A stretch of DNA of 64,000 nucleotides from Chitinophagaceae bacterium (GCA_016715365.1 JADKAM010000005.1:1-64000); one strand, 5' to 3'; positions 7,880 through 16,800 are shown, counted from the stretch's first letter. The notes: a model not told the origin generated them from the sequence alone. Numbers and translations: made by a program.

Positions 7880-9037
7880 TTATTTTATCCTGTTATATTT
7901 TTTTAGCACATCAATCACCAGTTTATGTGGCAAGCCATAAGCTTTGTTACCATTAATGCCTTCCATCGTTTCCGCAGCTACCATGGCATTAATGATCGCT
8001 TCTTCGGTGGCCTGTACGGTTGCTTCAAATAATGGGTTGATCAGATCATTAGGCAGTTCATCCAGCTTTGTAAAATCTTCTCTTTGAAAAGCAGTAGGGT
8101 TGGCAGTAGAAAAGGCTATAAAAATATCGCCGGAGCCATTGGTGCCCCTGCCGCCAACAATTCCAATAGCGAGCGATACCCTGGTAGCAATTCTTTTTAA
8201 CTGGTGCGGTAACAAGGGAGCATCTGTTGCTACAACAACAATAATAGAACCATCACCCGGCTGATAAGATGGTGGCGCTTTAAATTCGTAATTCATCGTG
8301 TCTTTCAATTCACGACCAACAGGCGCACCGGCAATGGTAAAATTATTTTTTCCTCCAAAGTTTGATTGTACAAGTACACCAACTGTATAAGCCGAGTCTT
8401 TAATTTTTATAACCCTAGATGCTGTGCCTGTGCCTCCTTTAAATCCCAGGCACATCATACCAGTGCCTCCACCTACATTACCTTCTTTTAAAAATCCACT
8501 CTTTGCACTGTCCAATGCTTCAAATGCATTGCTTTCTTTTACATGAAAGCCATAAATGTCATTTAAAAAACCATCGTAGGTTTCGGCCACAACAGGATAG
8601 GTGTACCAGAAATCTTCTTTATACCAGCCTGTTTTTACAAACCATTTTAAAACTGCATCCCTTACTACACCCACACTGTTGGTATTGGTGATCATGATGG
8701 GGCCTTCCAAAAAACCTGATTCGGTTATCCAGGTGGTGCCGGTCATTTCGCCATTACCATTTAAAGAATACCAGTTACCAAAAACAGGATTGTTATTTCT
8801 TCCTCTTGGTAAAATGGCAGTAACACCGGTACGTACCGGGCCTTTGCCTCTGATATTTTTTCCGTTGCCGGAGATGATGGTACTGTAACCAATTTCCACA
8901 CCTTTTACATCGGTGATGGCATTGTACCTGCCGGTTTTTCCGTCGAAAGGAATTCCAATATCTCTTGCACGGGGTTTTTGTGCAAAGCCAAAAGCATGAA
9001 TAAGTATAAGTAAATGGAGTATTGTTATTTTTTTCAT
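7880..9037 (-). CDS. P1 family (DmpA-type) self-processing aminopeptidase, exported
   Basis: A 385-residue peptidase of family S58 (DmpA; L-aminopeptidase/D-esterase). These enzymes cut their own chain before a serine that then becomes the N-terminal nucleophile. Here the motif NGSGDIFIAFST places the scissile bond between Gly301 and Ser302. A signal peptide (residues 1-19, ending GFAQ) predicts a periplasmic enzyme, unlike cytoplasmic DmpA. Other family segments are GRYNAITDVKGVEIGYST near 37-54, GNVGGGTGMMCLGFKGGTGT near 187-205 and SNFGG near 225. It would release N-terminal L- or D-amino acids or cleave amide/ester bonds. It is first in an operon with the YfcC-type carrier. Confidence 0.9.
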   Translation of the reverse strand: MKKITILHLLILIHAFGFAQKPRARDIGIPFDGKTGRYNAITDVKGVEIGYSTIISGNGKNIRGKGPVRTGVTAILPRGRNNNPVFGNWYSLNGNGEMTGTTWITESGFLEGPIMITNTNSVGVVRDAVLKWFVKTGWYKEDFWYTYPVVAETYDGFLNDIYGFHVKESNAFEALDSAKSGFLKEGNVGGGTGMMCLGFKGGTGTASRVIKIKDSAYTVGVLVQSNFGGKNNFTIAGAPVGRELKDTMNYEFKAPPSYQPGDGSIIVVVATDAPLLPHQLKRIATRVSLAIGIVGGRGTNGSGDIFIAFSTANPTAFQREDFTKLDELPNDLINPLFEATVQATEEAIINAMVAAETMEGINGNKAYGLPHKLVIDVLKKYNRIK

Positions 9038-9081
9038 GATTTTTATATTGACGTTTTATTGAAATGTAATGCGATTGTTTT

Positions 9082-9531
9082 TTAACTTCGCTTGATAAGC
9101 GTTGAATGCAGGTGTTTTACCTTCCACTGCTTTTTCTCTTTAGCTAAAACTACTGTTTCCAGCCATTGTACAGTTGACTGTTTACCATCCCTGGTTATGG
9201 CAGACAGAAGCCGGTAAGTAGCCCATGCCGTAGTTTTATCTGTTGTGGTGTTTATGAAATCAAAAGTATTGATACGTTTAAAATCTGCAGCCTGGTTTAG
9301 TGTAACAGCCTTCATAATAAGGGTATCTATATTCCATGCCTGGCCATATTCGTACAATGTAATATCTGCTGTGCAATAATTTTTCAGGCTCACCGAATCC
9401 CGGTTAGATAAGGCCTCAAATAGTTTTACAACGGTTTGTTGAACTGATTGCTCAGTTTTTGATAATTGCTTTTGTGCATACAGTAATGTTGAAAATAAAA
9501 AGAAGATAAGAGAGATGATTGTTTTTTTCAT
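9082..9531 (-). CDS. Exported NTF2-like (SnoaL/DUF4440-type) protein
   Basis: A 149-residue protein with a signal peptide (residues 1-19, LLYAQ) and one NTF2-like cone-shaped domain: the helix VKLFEALSNRDSVSLKNYCT, the strands ITLYEYGQAW and the final VVLAKEKKQWKVKHLHST. Members bind small molecules or have lost activity; this one has no assignable reaction. It lies between DUF418 upstream (42 nt) and the P1 peptidase downstream (44 nt) on the same strand and may belong to that transcript. Confidence 0.75.
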   Translation of the reverse strand: MKKTIISLIFFLFSTLLYAQKQLSKTEQSVQQTVVKLFEALSNRDSVSLKNYCTADITLYEYGQAWNIDTLIMKAVTLNQAADFKRINTFDFINTTTDKTTAWATYRLLSAITRDGKQSTVQWLETVVLAKEKKQWKVKHLHSTLIKRS

Positions 9532-9573
9532 TTCACTTTTTTGTTTGATTGTAACAAAGAATTATTTTCTTTT

Positions 9574-10833
9574 TTATGCAGATATTGTTTCTGTTTTTCT
9601 CATCGGCTGCCATTTTTTATAAGTAGCACTTCGCCACAGCCATTCAAGCGGCCCGTAATTAAAATATTTTAGCCAGATGGTGCTGATAATAATCTGGATG
9701 ATGAAGAACCCGATGCCAAAAAAAGTATAATAGAACGGGCCAATGGTTCCTGTTAAGCCAAGCCCCGGCCCCAGAAAAACAAAGTTTCCAACAAGTGATT
9801 GCAGGAAGTAATTGCTGAATGCCATCTTACCAACAGGAGTCAAAACAGACATTAATTTTTTACCGGCATTACTCTGAAAGCTCAACATGAATATACCTAC
9901 ATATGCCATAGCCAGCGGTACCACACCCAGTGCATAAAAAATGGTTTGATACAGTCCTTTTATTTTCATGCTCCAATAATCATTAGAGAAGTAAGTCATA
10001 TAACGGGCCAGATAAAAGTTGGCAGGCAGGCCAATAAGCAGGCCAAGGCCAATTATCCAGTAGATGATCTTTTTATTTTGAGCAATATTTTTATAAAAAT
10101 CGGATCGACCCAGGGCATAACCAATTAAAAACATACCCATTACTTTGGGTATGCGGCTTACAAAAAATAAATACCCGTAACGGAAAAAGAATCCCGAAAT
10201 ATTTCCTTTCAATATATCCCACCAGTTGGCATGTTTGGCATATTCAAAATACTCAGCTTCAGAAGTTATACCAGTTAGTTTTAAATCCAGTTTTTGCCCG
10301 GTGCTGAATAATAGATCAGACGGTGCATTTAACCAGTGCCATTGCGATTTTGCCGCATATAAAAGTATGGGCAGCACAATTAAAGTAATACCGGTAACCA
10401 ATAAGGTTTTGTTGGAAAATTTACGACAAGGCAACAATAAAAAACCAAGCAGGGCATAAAAGAAAACAATATCCCCGGTCCATATCAATAAATGAATGGC
10501 GCCCAGCAGCAGCATGAATACCAATCTTCTTTTAATGGTTGGTAAAGCATCGGTCCCTTTATCCAATCCTCTTTTTATTTGCAGGGCTATGCCCCAGCCA
10601 AACAACAGGCTGAAGATGGAATAAAATTTTCCCTCAATGAACATGTGGTGCAGGAAGGTCATCTTGTGGTCCCAGTCCTGGGCTAATAAAGGGCCGGTTG
10701 CATGGGCCGATTCGTTGTATCCGCTAAAACCACTACCCAGGTTGGCAATAAAAATGCCCAGTATGGCAAAGCCCCTGAGCACATCCATAAATATTTCTCT
10801 TTCGGCAGCCTTTACGGGCGATAGTGTTTGCAT
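9574..10833 (-). CDS. DUF418 / YeiB-like membrane protein
   Basis: A 419-residue integral membrane protein. The N-terminus EIFMDVLRGFAILGIFIANL is the heparan-alpha-glucosaminide acetyltransferase-like opening shared by YeiB proteins, and the C-terminal third has the DUF418 pattern (VGKMAFSNYFLQSLVGNF, then FNYGPLEWLWRSATYKKW). About ten membrane segments are visible. Such proteins are related to membrane acyltransferases, but the substrate of the YeiB group is not established. It leads a run of three or four minus-strand genes. Confidence 0.88.
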   Translation of the reverse strand: MQTLSPVKAAEREIFMDVLRGFAILGIFIANLGSGFSGYNESAHATGPLLAQDWDHKMTFLHHMFIEGKFYSIFSLLFGWGIALQIKRGLDKGTDALPTIKRRLVFMLLLGAIHLLIWTGDIVFFYALLGFLLLPCRKFSNKTLLVTGITLIVLPILLYAAKSQWHWLNAPSDLLFSTGQKLDLKLTGITSEAEYFEYAKHANWWDILKGNISGFFFRYGYLFFVSRIPKVMGMFLIGYALGRSDFYKNIAQNKKIIYWIIGLGLLIGLPANFYLARYMTYFSNDYWSMKIKGLYQTIFYALGVVPLAMAYVGIFMLSFQSNAGKKLMSVLTPVGKMAFSNYFLQSLVGNFVFLGPGLGLTGTIGPFYYTFFGIGFFIIQIIISTIWLKYFNYGPLEWLWRSATYKKWQPMRKTETISA

Positions 10834-10934
10834 GCAGTTAATTTGGGTAAATAGATCCCGGAAGCCAGGAACGTTCCTTAAAGAAAAGCATTTACAGGCA
10901 AATTACAAAGCATGGAGCAAAAAGAGCAGGGAGT

Positions 10935-11978
10935 CTATTTAGGCTTGTATTCAAATACCAGCACAGCATTTTCTTCCAGGCTGGCACGGGCAAATAATTC
11001 GTATCGTTTGGTACCGGCAGTAATAACAACCAGGGCTGTATTGGGCGGTATACTACCGAGGTTTTCGGCAAATAAAGTTATCTCGTGGCGGGTCTGTTTT
11101 TCATCCAGTTCTATATTCAGTTCAATTCCTTTTTCAGAAAGTAACTGATGTGTAAGTAACATTTTACCATTATACAGTATGCTAACCGTATCGCCATCCA
11201 TGATGGCATTGTCGTACACTTTTAAGTTGATGTTTTTTACATCTACCACAATACGTTTTTGCTCTTTGTTTTTTCGTTGAGCCAGTGTTTTGGGTATTGC
11301 AATACTGTCTGGCGTATTAACCGGTATGGTAACCACAGCGGGCAAGCTGTCTTTTGGTTTTTCTGATTTAATAATTTTTACAACAGGTGGCATATTGTCT
11401 GGTGGCGGAGTAAATTTATTTATAACCGAATCTGTTTTCTTTTTATCTTTTGCAATGCAATCCTTCATAAGTTCAGTAAACTCATAAGGCTGGTCGGATA
11501 CTTTTTTTATATACACATAACCGGAAGAGTCAATTTCCCGTAACTGGCTATCTTTGGGTACACCAAAAAATGAAAGCGCTTTTGAAAACAGTGTATCCAT
11601 AAAATTTGTAACCGGATCGTCCTTAAACGGGTTTTCTTCCAGAATTTCAACACCATCCTTTAATTTATATTCCAGTTGCAGGTTCATCAGTGTATGGCTT
11701 CCGGAATTTTTTAAAAAATATCTGCCATTAATATGAAGTATCTTATTCTTGTAATCAAACCTGCCTTCAAAAAAAGCCTTGCAAAAGCTCCGCTCATCCA
11801 ATTTTACATGGTCAAAAGTGTAGCCACATATTTTATCACCGGTTTGGATAATATTCAGTTGCAAAAACTGGTCGTTGCTCAACGCACCTTCCCAGGTGCC
11901 TGTTAAATTTTGTGCCGGTAAATTAATCGTGAGAACAATCAGCACCAGCGAAATGATATATCGTTTTGTGGAAAACAT
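10935..11978 (-). CDS. Secreted protein with unnamed C-terminal beta domain
   Basis: A 347-residue protein with signal peptide (about 1-22, ending PAQ). Residues 23-120 form a beta-rich unit (TGTWEGALSNDQFLQLNI, QTGDKICGYTF) like a lipocalin-type fold. A linker rich in Lys, Asp and Pro follows (about 165-240). The last 105 residues form a domain found again in this window in the protein at 37652-38728: both contain DGDTVSI, a NLG.IPPNT turn and VITAG.KRYE. I do not recognise it as a named family. The protein is probably periplasmic or surface-exposed. It stands alone, about 100 nt upstream of the DUF418 gene on the same strand. Confidence 0.8.
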   Translation of the reverse strand: MFSTKRYIISLVLIVLTINLPAQNLTGTWEGALSNDQFLQLNIIQTGDKICGYTFDHVKLDERSFCKAFFEGRFDYKNKILHINGRYFLKNSGSHTLMNLQLEYKLKDGVEILEENPFKDDPVTNFMDTLFSKALSFFGVPKDSQLREIDSSGYVYIKKVSDQPYEFTELMKDCIAKDKKKTDSVINKFTPPPDNMPPVVKIIKSEKPKDSLPAVVTIPVNTPDSIAIPKTLAQRKNKEQKRIVVDVKNINLKVYDNAIMDGDTVSILYNGKMLLTHQLLSEKGIELNIELDEKQTRHEITLFAENLGSIPPNTALVVITAGTKRYELFARASLEENAVLVFEYKPK

Positions 11979-12130
11979 TGGTGACTAAAAATAAAAGAAA
12001 AAATGCAGATAAAATGTTAAGAAGAATTAAATGATAGGCACGCCCGCAGGATTCTGTGAATTGATACCGCTGATGTCGCAGATAAGAAAGAGGTATTCAG
12101 CGTAAACGGCGTAGTCTGCAGTGTATTTGA

Positions 12131-12493
12131 TTATTCCATCAGATCAACCAGCTCATTAATAATCCTGGTCAATTCTTTTTTCCGGGCTTTCACTTCCTTC
12201 ATGTTTTCAAAATACATCATGCGCCTGTCTTTATAATCGCCTTCCAGCAGGACAGATTTTATTTTTACAATGGCAGGATGATGAAAGATAAGATGCACAT
12301 GTTGTTTTGCCTTTACATGAATAGTGGCCAGGTCGTCAACATAAAAAAAACTGGGGGCATTCCATTTTACCCTTTCGCAAATTTTACGGTTAGCTTTAAT
12401 GATAGCCCTTACGGCTTCTATTTCAGCCTTAAGCGGATGCTCAAGCTGCTGCAGGAATGCATTTACTTCTTCTGTTTTATTTTCGGTACTCAT
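12131..12493 (-). CDS. DUF1801 (YdhG-like) domain protein
   Basis: A 120-residue cytoplasmic protein of the DUF1801 family. Visible features: LQQLEHPLKAEIEAVRAII near residues 14-32, ICERVKWNAPSFFY (the conserved E.IKW..P.F..) near 38-51, then HVHLIFHHPA and the closing helix RKKELTRIINELVDLME. The family is widespread and has an iron-chaperone-like fold (YdhG/frataxin-like), with no confirmed role here. The upstream gap (12494-12557) and the 152-nt gap downstream hold no gene; the latter contains ATCAGCGTA-type sequence resembling dispersed intergenic repeats. Confidence 0.85.
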   Translation of the reverse strand: MSTENKTEEVNAFLQQLEHPLKAEIEAVRAIIKANRKICERVKWNAPSFFYVDDLATIHVKAKQHVHLIFHHPAIVKIKSVLLEGDYKDRRMMYFENMKEVKARKKELTRIINELVDLME

Positions 12494-12557
12494 TTATTAT
12501 AAATTACAGCCCGCCTTGTTTAAAGCTGCTGCAAAATTTATAGTAAAATAGCATTTT

Positions 12558-13022
12558 TTATTTAAACAACTTAGGCCAGTTTATATCTGCATTATTTTTT
12601 AGGGTTGCTTCATTCTTATTCCAGTCTTTTAAAGTGTTTGTAAAATACCTGTTATAAAAAAGATACAGCCGTCCATTCAGTATTTTAAATGTTTCGGGGT
12701 CAACAGAAACTTTCTCGCCTTTTTGACCCATGGCATAAGCACACCAGCCGCCGTATTCGGGTTCGTATTTAAAAGGTGTAGCTTTAAAAGCCCCTTTATT
12801 GGTTTCAGATGAAAAATAATACAGAATACCCTGGTATGATACCGCCAGTTCTTTTTTACCTTTTACCGCTTTGCTTTGTGTAAAGTAAGCAACGGGGTCG
12901 TAACCTTGTATAGCCAGGCCATTTTCCAGGTTAAAATGTTTTTTACGCAGGGCAACTGCATCTTGTGCTGTTGATGAAAAACTAAAAACCGCCAGCATAA
13001 TCAAGCTTAAAAAGTACTTCAT
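12558..13022 (-). CDS. Exported YHS domain protein
   Basis: A 154-residue protein with signal peptide (residues 1-19, ending STAQ). It carries the YHS-type motif LAIQGYDPVAYFTQSKAVKG near residues 38-55 and the companion segment YYFSSETNKGAFKATPFKYE followed by PEYGGWCAYAMGQKG. YHS domains occur in metal-handling proteins; the exported single-domain form is common in Proteobacteria and Bacteroidota, and its role is not settled. The start is the ATG at 13022; a TTG two codons upstream is less likely. Confidence 0.88.
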   Translation of the reverse strand: MKYFLSLIMLAVFSFSSTAQDAVALRKKHFNLENGLAIQGYDPVAYFTQSKAVKGKKELAVSYQGILYYFSSETNKGAFKATPFKYEPEYGGWCAYAMGQKGEKVSVDPETFKILNGRLYLFYNRYFTNTLKDWNKNEATLKNNADINWPKLFK

Positions 13023-13248
13023 GATCAATTATATTTAAGATGTAAAATTATACTTTGGGGTATATGCATACTGTCGGGCAGCTGACATGCAGTTAAACTA
13101 TACAATTAATTAACAGGCCCGCAAGCCTACGTTCTGGTATCTACGTAAATTGTGTGAAAAGGTTTAGTTTTATTTAACGTCTTTATTTCATTAATGTCGT
13201 GCAGCAGACAATGTGATTTTAAAAGGTTGACTACAATTGCATTTTAAA

Positions 13249-13644
13249 ATGATACGTATGATTAAAACAATTTTTACCTGGGTGTTAAGATTACTTGCAG
13301 CTGTAATTCTGCTGCAAACCCTGTATTTTAAGTTTACAGCTAAACCGGAATCGGTAGAATTATTCACCATGCTGGGAATGGAGCCCTGGGGAAGAATTGG
13401 AACCGGCGTGGCCGAACTGATTGCATCTATACTTATTTTGATACCCAGAACTACATTATTGGGTGCATTAATGGGGTTAGGTTTGATGGCAGGCGCAATT
13501 TTTTTCCATCTTACAAAATTGGGCGTTAACTTTGGCGGAGATGCGGTTTTGTTCATCTATGCAGTGATCGTATTTGTTTGCTGCCTGGGCTTAATCATCA
13601 TCTACAGAAAAAACATACCGCAACTTTTAAAATTTAAGTTTTGA
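13249..13644 (+). CDS. DoxX-like membrane protein
   Basis: A 131-residue protein with four membrane segments (about residues 5-25, 50-68, 73-92, 98-120), matching the DoxX family: LRLLAAVILLQTLYFKFTA, then MEPWGRIGTGVAELIASILILIP. DoxX proteins are small quinol-oxidase-associated or redox-related membrane proteins of mostly unknown function. The frame is open further up with a TTG start at 13237; ATG 13249 (or 13258) is preferred. First gene of an operon: the next start codon overlaps its stop. Confidence 0.82.
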   Translation: MIRMIKTIFTWVLRLLAAVILLQTLYFKFTAKPESVELFTMLGMEPWGRIGTGVAELIASILILIPRTTLLGALMGLGLMAGAIFFHLTKLGVNFGGDAVLFIYAVIVFVCCLGLIIIYRKNIPQLLKFKF

Positions 13645-14138
13645 TAAGTGTATTCAACAAGTCGGCAGCAGCATTAAACAGCCTGGCAGATATATTGCAG
13701 CAATTACCTGAGCAAAGCCTGTATACCAATCCCTGTGAAGCGCTGAGTAATGCAACCATTGGACAGCATACCCGGCATATTATTGAGTTATATCAATGCC
13801 TGATTGAAGGTTATGCAGCCGGAAAAATAAATTACGATCACCGTAAGCGCAATCCGCTTTACGAAAACAATATTCCTGCGGCTATAGAAGTCATGAGAGA
13901 AATACAGAAAAATTTAGAACAGCCTGATAAGGAAGTAAGCATTTTCTGTGGAACCAATGATAATGCAGTTTGCATCGAATCTAATTATTACCGGGAGGTT
14001 TTGTACAACCTGGAACATTGCATACATCACCAGGCATTAATTAAAGTGGCCCTGCTTTCTATAAAAAATATCAATATAGCCGACGGGTTTGGCGTGGCCC
14101 CATCAACCTTACAATACCGACAGGAATGTGCACAGTAA
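13641..14138 (+). CDS. DinB-fold protein (putative metal-dependent)
   Basis: A 165-residue four-helix protein of the DinB/YfiT superfamily, named after Bacillus DinB and unrelated to DNA polymerase IV. The presumed metal-binding histidines are in IGQHTRHIIELY near residue 42 and HCIHHQALI near 133. Members act as thiol-dependent transferases or have no known activity. The start is TTG at 13641 sharing bases with the DoxX stop (TTGA); there is no upstream ATG in frame. The gene overlaps the next one by 13 nt, strong evidence for one operon. Confidence 0.82.
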   Translation: MISVFNKSAAALNSLADILQQLPEQSLYTNPCEALSNATIGQHTRHIIELYQCLIEGYAAGKINYDHRKRNPLYENNIPAAIEVMREIQKNLEQPDKEVSIFCGTNDNAVCIESNYYREVLYNLEHCIHHQALIKVALLSIKNINIADGFGVAPSTLQYRQECAQ

Positions 14139-14851
14139 GTTTTGTACGGGTACATGATGCAGTAATTATTACTTCAAACAGGGATGAACATATACAGCGT
14201 GAAAATGCTGCTGCGCCTGGCTTTCATCAGCTTCAAAATAAAAAATTCATTTTTCCTAAAGATGCCAGGGCAGGCGGCACCTGGTTTGCCGCAGGCGATA
14301 ATGGCGTAATTGCTGTATTGCTGAACGGTGCTTTTAAAAAGCATACTGTTACACCACCTTACCGCAAAAGCAGGGGTTTGATTTTGCTGGAAATTATTGA
14401 AGCAGATGAACCGCTTGGTTTTTTTAAAACGATCAGCCTGGATAATATAGAACCCTTTACCATTGTACTTCATCAGCCGGGTTTATTGCATGAGTTAAGA
14501 TGGGATGGAAATGATAAGCATGAAAAGGCATTGGATATTGCAAATAATTATATCTGGTCATCATCAACTTTATATACTGATCAAGTGATCGAATACCGCA
14601 AAAATCTGTTCGACCATTTCATTCATTCAGCTGATGGTATTACAGCCGCAACAGTTCATGATTTTCATGCCAGTAATAATGGTGATGCAGAAAATGGCTT
14701 TGTGATCAGCCGCCAAACGGGCATGAAAACATTCAGCATTACACAGGCAGTTGTACAAAATAATGCTGTAAACTTTTCTCATGCAGATCTGTTACAGGGA
14801 AAGCGATATTCAGAAACCATGCTTATCAATCATGCTGCAATAAAAATTTAA
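14126..14851 (+). CDS. NRDE/TANGO2 family protein
   Basis: A 241-residue protein of the TANGO2 family (PF05742), recognised by its opening MCTVSFVRV followed by TSNRDEHIQR, the N-R-D-E motif near residues 18-21, with the Cys at position 2 as in Ntn-type family members. Other family segments are DARAGGTWFAAGDNGVIAVL near 50 and GLILLEIIE near 95. Eukaryotic TANGO2 is linked to heme and lipid handling, but the bacterial role is not established. It overlaps the DinB-fold gene by 13 nt and its stop codon shares one base with the next start. Confidence 0.88.
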   Translation: MCTVSFVRVHDAVIITSNRDEHIQRENAAAPGFHQLQNKKFIFPKDARAGGTWFAAGDNGVIAVLLNGAFKKHTVTPPYRKSRGLILLEIIEADEPLGFFKTISLDNIEPFTIVLHQPGLLHELRWDGNDKHEKALDIANNYIWSSSTLYTDQVIEYRKNLFDHFIHSADGITAATVHDFHASNNGDAENGFVISRQTGMKTFSITQAVVQNNAVNFSHADLLQGKRYSETMLINHAAIKI

Positions 14852-15894
14852 TGAAGAAATTCAAACTGTTTATTCATAAGCTTACGCACTGGGAGTACTG
14901 GCCTTTTGATGTGGTGTATATACCCATGTACTTTGTGTGGTTTTATTATTCGGCCAAGGCACGGTCTTTTTTCTTTTTTAATGCAGCCAATCCCCGTATT
15001 AAAAATGCAGGCTTCCTTATGGAATCTAAAAAGGAGATCTATGATATTATTCCGGAGCAATACATTCCTACAACATTGTTTTTTAAAGATGGAACGGATG
15101 CTGCAGAAATTCTGCAGGCAGTTGCAGCTTCGGGCATTTCATTCCCCTGTATTGCCAAGCCGGATATGGGTGGGAAGGGCAGGGGCGTACAAAAAATTTA
15201 TGCACCGGAAGAGATTGCAACTTACGCCGGTAAAATTAAAATGGATTTCCTGGTGCAGGAATTTATTCCTTATCCCGAAGAAGTGGGCATTTTTTATTGC
15301 CGCATGCCCGATCAGCCGGATGGTTTCATCAGCGGAATTGTGGCTAAAGAATTCTTGATCGTTAAAGGAGATGGTGTATCAACCTTAACGCAGCTTGTTG
15401 AAAAAGATCCACGCTATCATTTTCAGCTGGCGGCTTTGCAAAAGATTTATGGCGAAGAGTTAAACACTGTTTTGGAAAAAGACGAACTGAAAAACCTGGT
15501 ACCTTACGGAAACCATGCCCGTGGTGCAAAATTCATTGATGTAAGCCATTGGGCAGATGAAATATTTACAAAAAACTTTGACCAGGTTTGCAAACAGATA
15601 CCCGAATTTTATTTTGGCAGGCTGGATGTGATGTACAGTAATGTTGAAGACCTAAGACTAGGAAAAAATTTTTCCATTGTTGAGCTGAATGGGGCCGGCA
15701 GTGAACCCACACATATTTATGACCCAAGCCACTCCCTGTTTTTTGCCTGGAGAGAAATTACACGCCATTTTAAATTACTTTGTGCCATCAGTATTAAAAA
15801 TCACAAAAGGGGGTTTCCGTATTTAACAGTTAAAGAAGGTATGCAGATGTTTAAAGAAAACAGGGCTGTTATGAAAAACCTTGATCAATTTTAA
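14851..15894 (+). CDS. ATP-grasp protein (D-ala-D-ala ligase-like fold)
   Basis: A 347-residue ATP-grasp enzyme. The glycine-rich ATP-binding loop is FPCIAKPDMGGKGRGVQKIY near residues 98-118, followed by the hinge MDFLVQEFIPYPEEVGIFYC near 132-150, and the metal-binding end GRLDVMYSNVEDL ... FSIVELNGAGSEPTHIYDP near 255-290 with the E.N pair. The N-terminus LTHWEYWPFDVVYIPMYFVW looks membrane-associated. ATP-grasp enzymes join an acid to an amine, thiol or similar through an acyl-phosphate; the substrate is not visible. Similar proteins are annotated as D-alanine-D-alanine ligase-like, but its position makes a role in the wall unproven. Translationally coupled to the NRDE gene. Confidence 0.85.
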   Translation: MKKFKLFIHKLTHWEYWPFDVVYIPMYFVWFYYSAKARSFFFFNAANPRIKNAGFLMESKKEIYDIIPEQYIPTTLFFKDGTDAAEILQAVAASGISFPCIAKPDMGGKGRGVQKIYAPEEIATYAGKIKMDFLVQEFIPYPEEVGIFYCRMPDQPDGFISGIVAKEFLIVKGDGVSTLTQLVEKDPRYHFQLAALQKIYGEELNTVLEKDELKNLVPYGNHARGAKFIDVSHWADEIFTKNFDQVCKQIPEFYFGRLDVMYSNVEDLRLGKNFSIVELNGAGSEPTHIYDPSHSLFFAWREITRHFKLLCAISIKNHKRGFPYLTVKEGMQMFKENRAVMKNLDQF

Positions 15895-15908
15895 TTAAGC
15901 CAACCGGT

Positions 15909-16778
15909 ATGAACAGGAAAATAAAAAGCAGACTGAAGTGGAGCCTGCTTATCTTTTTATTTTGTTGGATAGTTATGGCACAAAGCTGTATGAAATTCCG
16001 CATCAGCGACAGCAAGGCAAAGGAAGAATTTGCACAAAAGGGTTTGCAGGCAAGTTTTAATTATACCGATGCTGATGAAACCGGATTGCATTATGTAAAG
16101 ACTGGTGCAGATACTTTACCTACTATATTTTTTGTTCATGGTTCGCCTGGCAGTTGGGATGCCTTTAAGATATACCTGATGGATACAGCTTTGCTGCAGC
16201 ATTTCAGATTAATTTCGGTTGACAGGCCGGGCTTTGGTTACAGCAGTTTTGGTACAGCTTTTAACCTGGAAGAACAATCTTTATTGATCAACCAGGTAAT
16301 TCAAAAAGAAAACAATCAAAAGCCTGTACACCTGGTTGGGCACAGCATTGGCGGACCGGTCATTGTACACCTGGCTCAAAACCATCCGGAGGAATTTGCA
16401 TCACTGACCATACTGGCAGGTTCCATCTCTCCTTATGAAGAACCTAAAGAATACTGGCGCTATCTTTTTATGTACACCCCATTAAAAATACTGATGCCCG
16501 GGGCTTTTAAACCCTCTAATGACGAGATCATTTATTTTAAGAAAGACCTTTACCACACAGATACCATGTATGCAGCATTAACTATGCCCGTAACTTTTAT
16601 TCATGGTGATGCCGATAAATTTGTACCGGTAAAAAATGTGGAGTATGGTAAGAAGAAGCTGGCAGGTAATCCCAATGTAAAAGTCATCATCATACCGGGA
16701 GCAAGCCATTTTATACCCTGGGAGCATTTTGATCTGATAAAAACACACTTGCTTACCTTGAGTGGAAAAAATAATTAA
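15909..16778 (+). CDS. Lipoprotein alpha/beta hydrolase
   Basis: A 289-residue alpha/beta hydrolase with a lipoprotein signal: a hydrophobic stretch and the lipobox MAQSC, so Cys27 would be lipidated and the enzyme anchored in a membrane. The oxyanion strand is FFVHGSPGSWDAF near residue 75, the nucleophile elbow VGHSIGGPVIVH near 145 (Ser in GHSIGG), the acid in FIHGDADKFVP near 235, and the histidine in IPGASHFIPWEH near 265. The substrate is unknown. It lies 14 nt after the ATP-grasp gene and is probably the last gene of the operon. Confidence 0.87.
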   Translation: MNRKIKSRLKWSLLIFLFCWIVMAQSCMKFRISDSKAKEEFAQKGLQASFNYTDADETGLHYVKTGADTLPTIFFVHGSPGSWDAFKIYLMDTALLQHFRLISVDRPGFGYSSFGTAFNLEEQSLLINQVIQKENNQKPVHLVGHSIGGPVIVHLAQNHPEEFASLTILAGSISPYEEPKEYWRYLFMYTPLKILMPGAFKPSNDEIIYFKKDLYHTDTMYAALTMPVTFIHGDADKFVPVKNVEYGKKKLAGNPNVKVIIIPGASHFIPWEHFDLIKTHLLTLSGKNN

Positions 16779-16800
16779 AAAAAGATTGTAAAAACAAAAC

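Noticed and set aside
12000..12130. Small RNA or terminator after the DUF1801 gene
   Set aside because: Only scattered GCAGA/TCTGC words and no stable stem with a T run; it looks like degenerate intergenic repeat sequence.
13641..14138. DNA polymerase IV (DinB)
   Set aside because: The protein is a four-helix DinB/YfiT fold with histidines; there is no polymerase motif. The same holds for 32497-32967.
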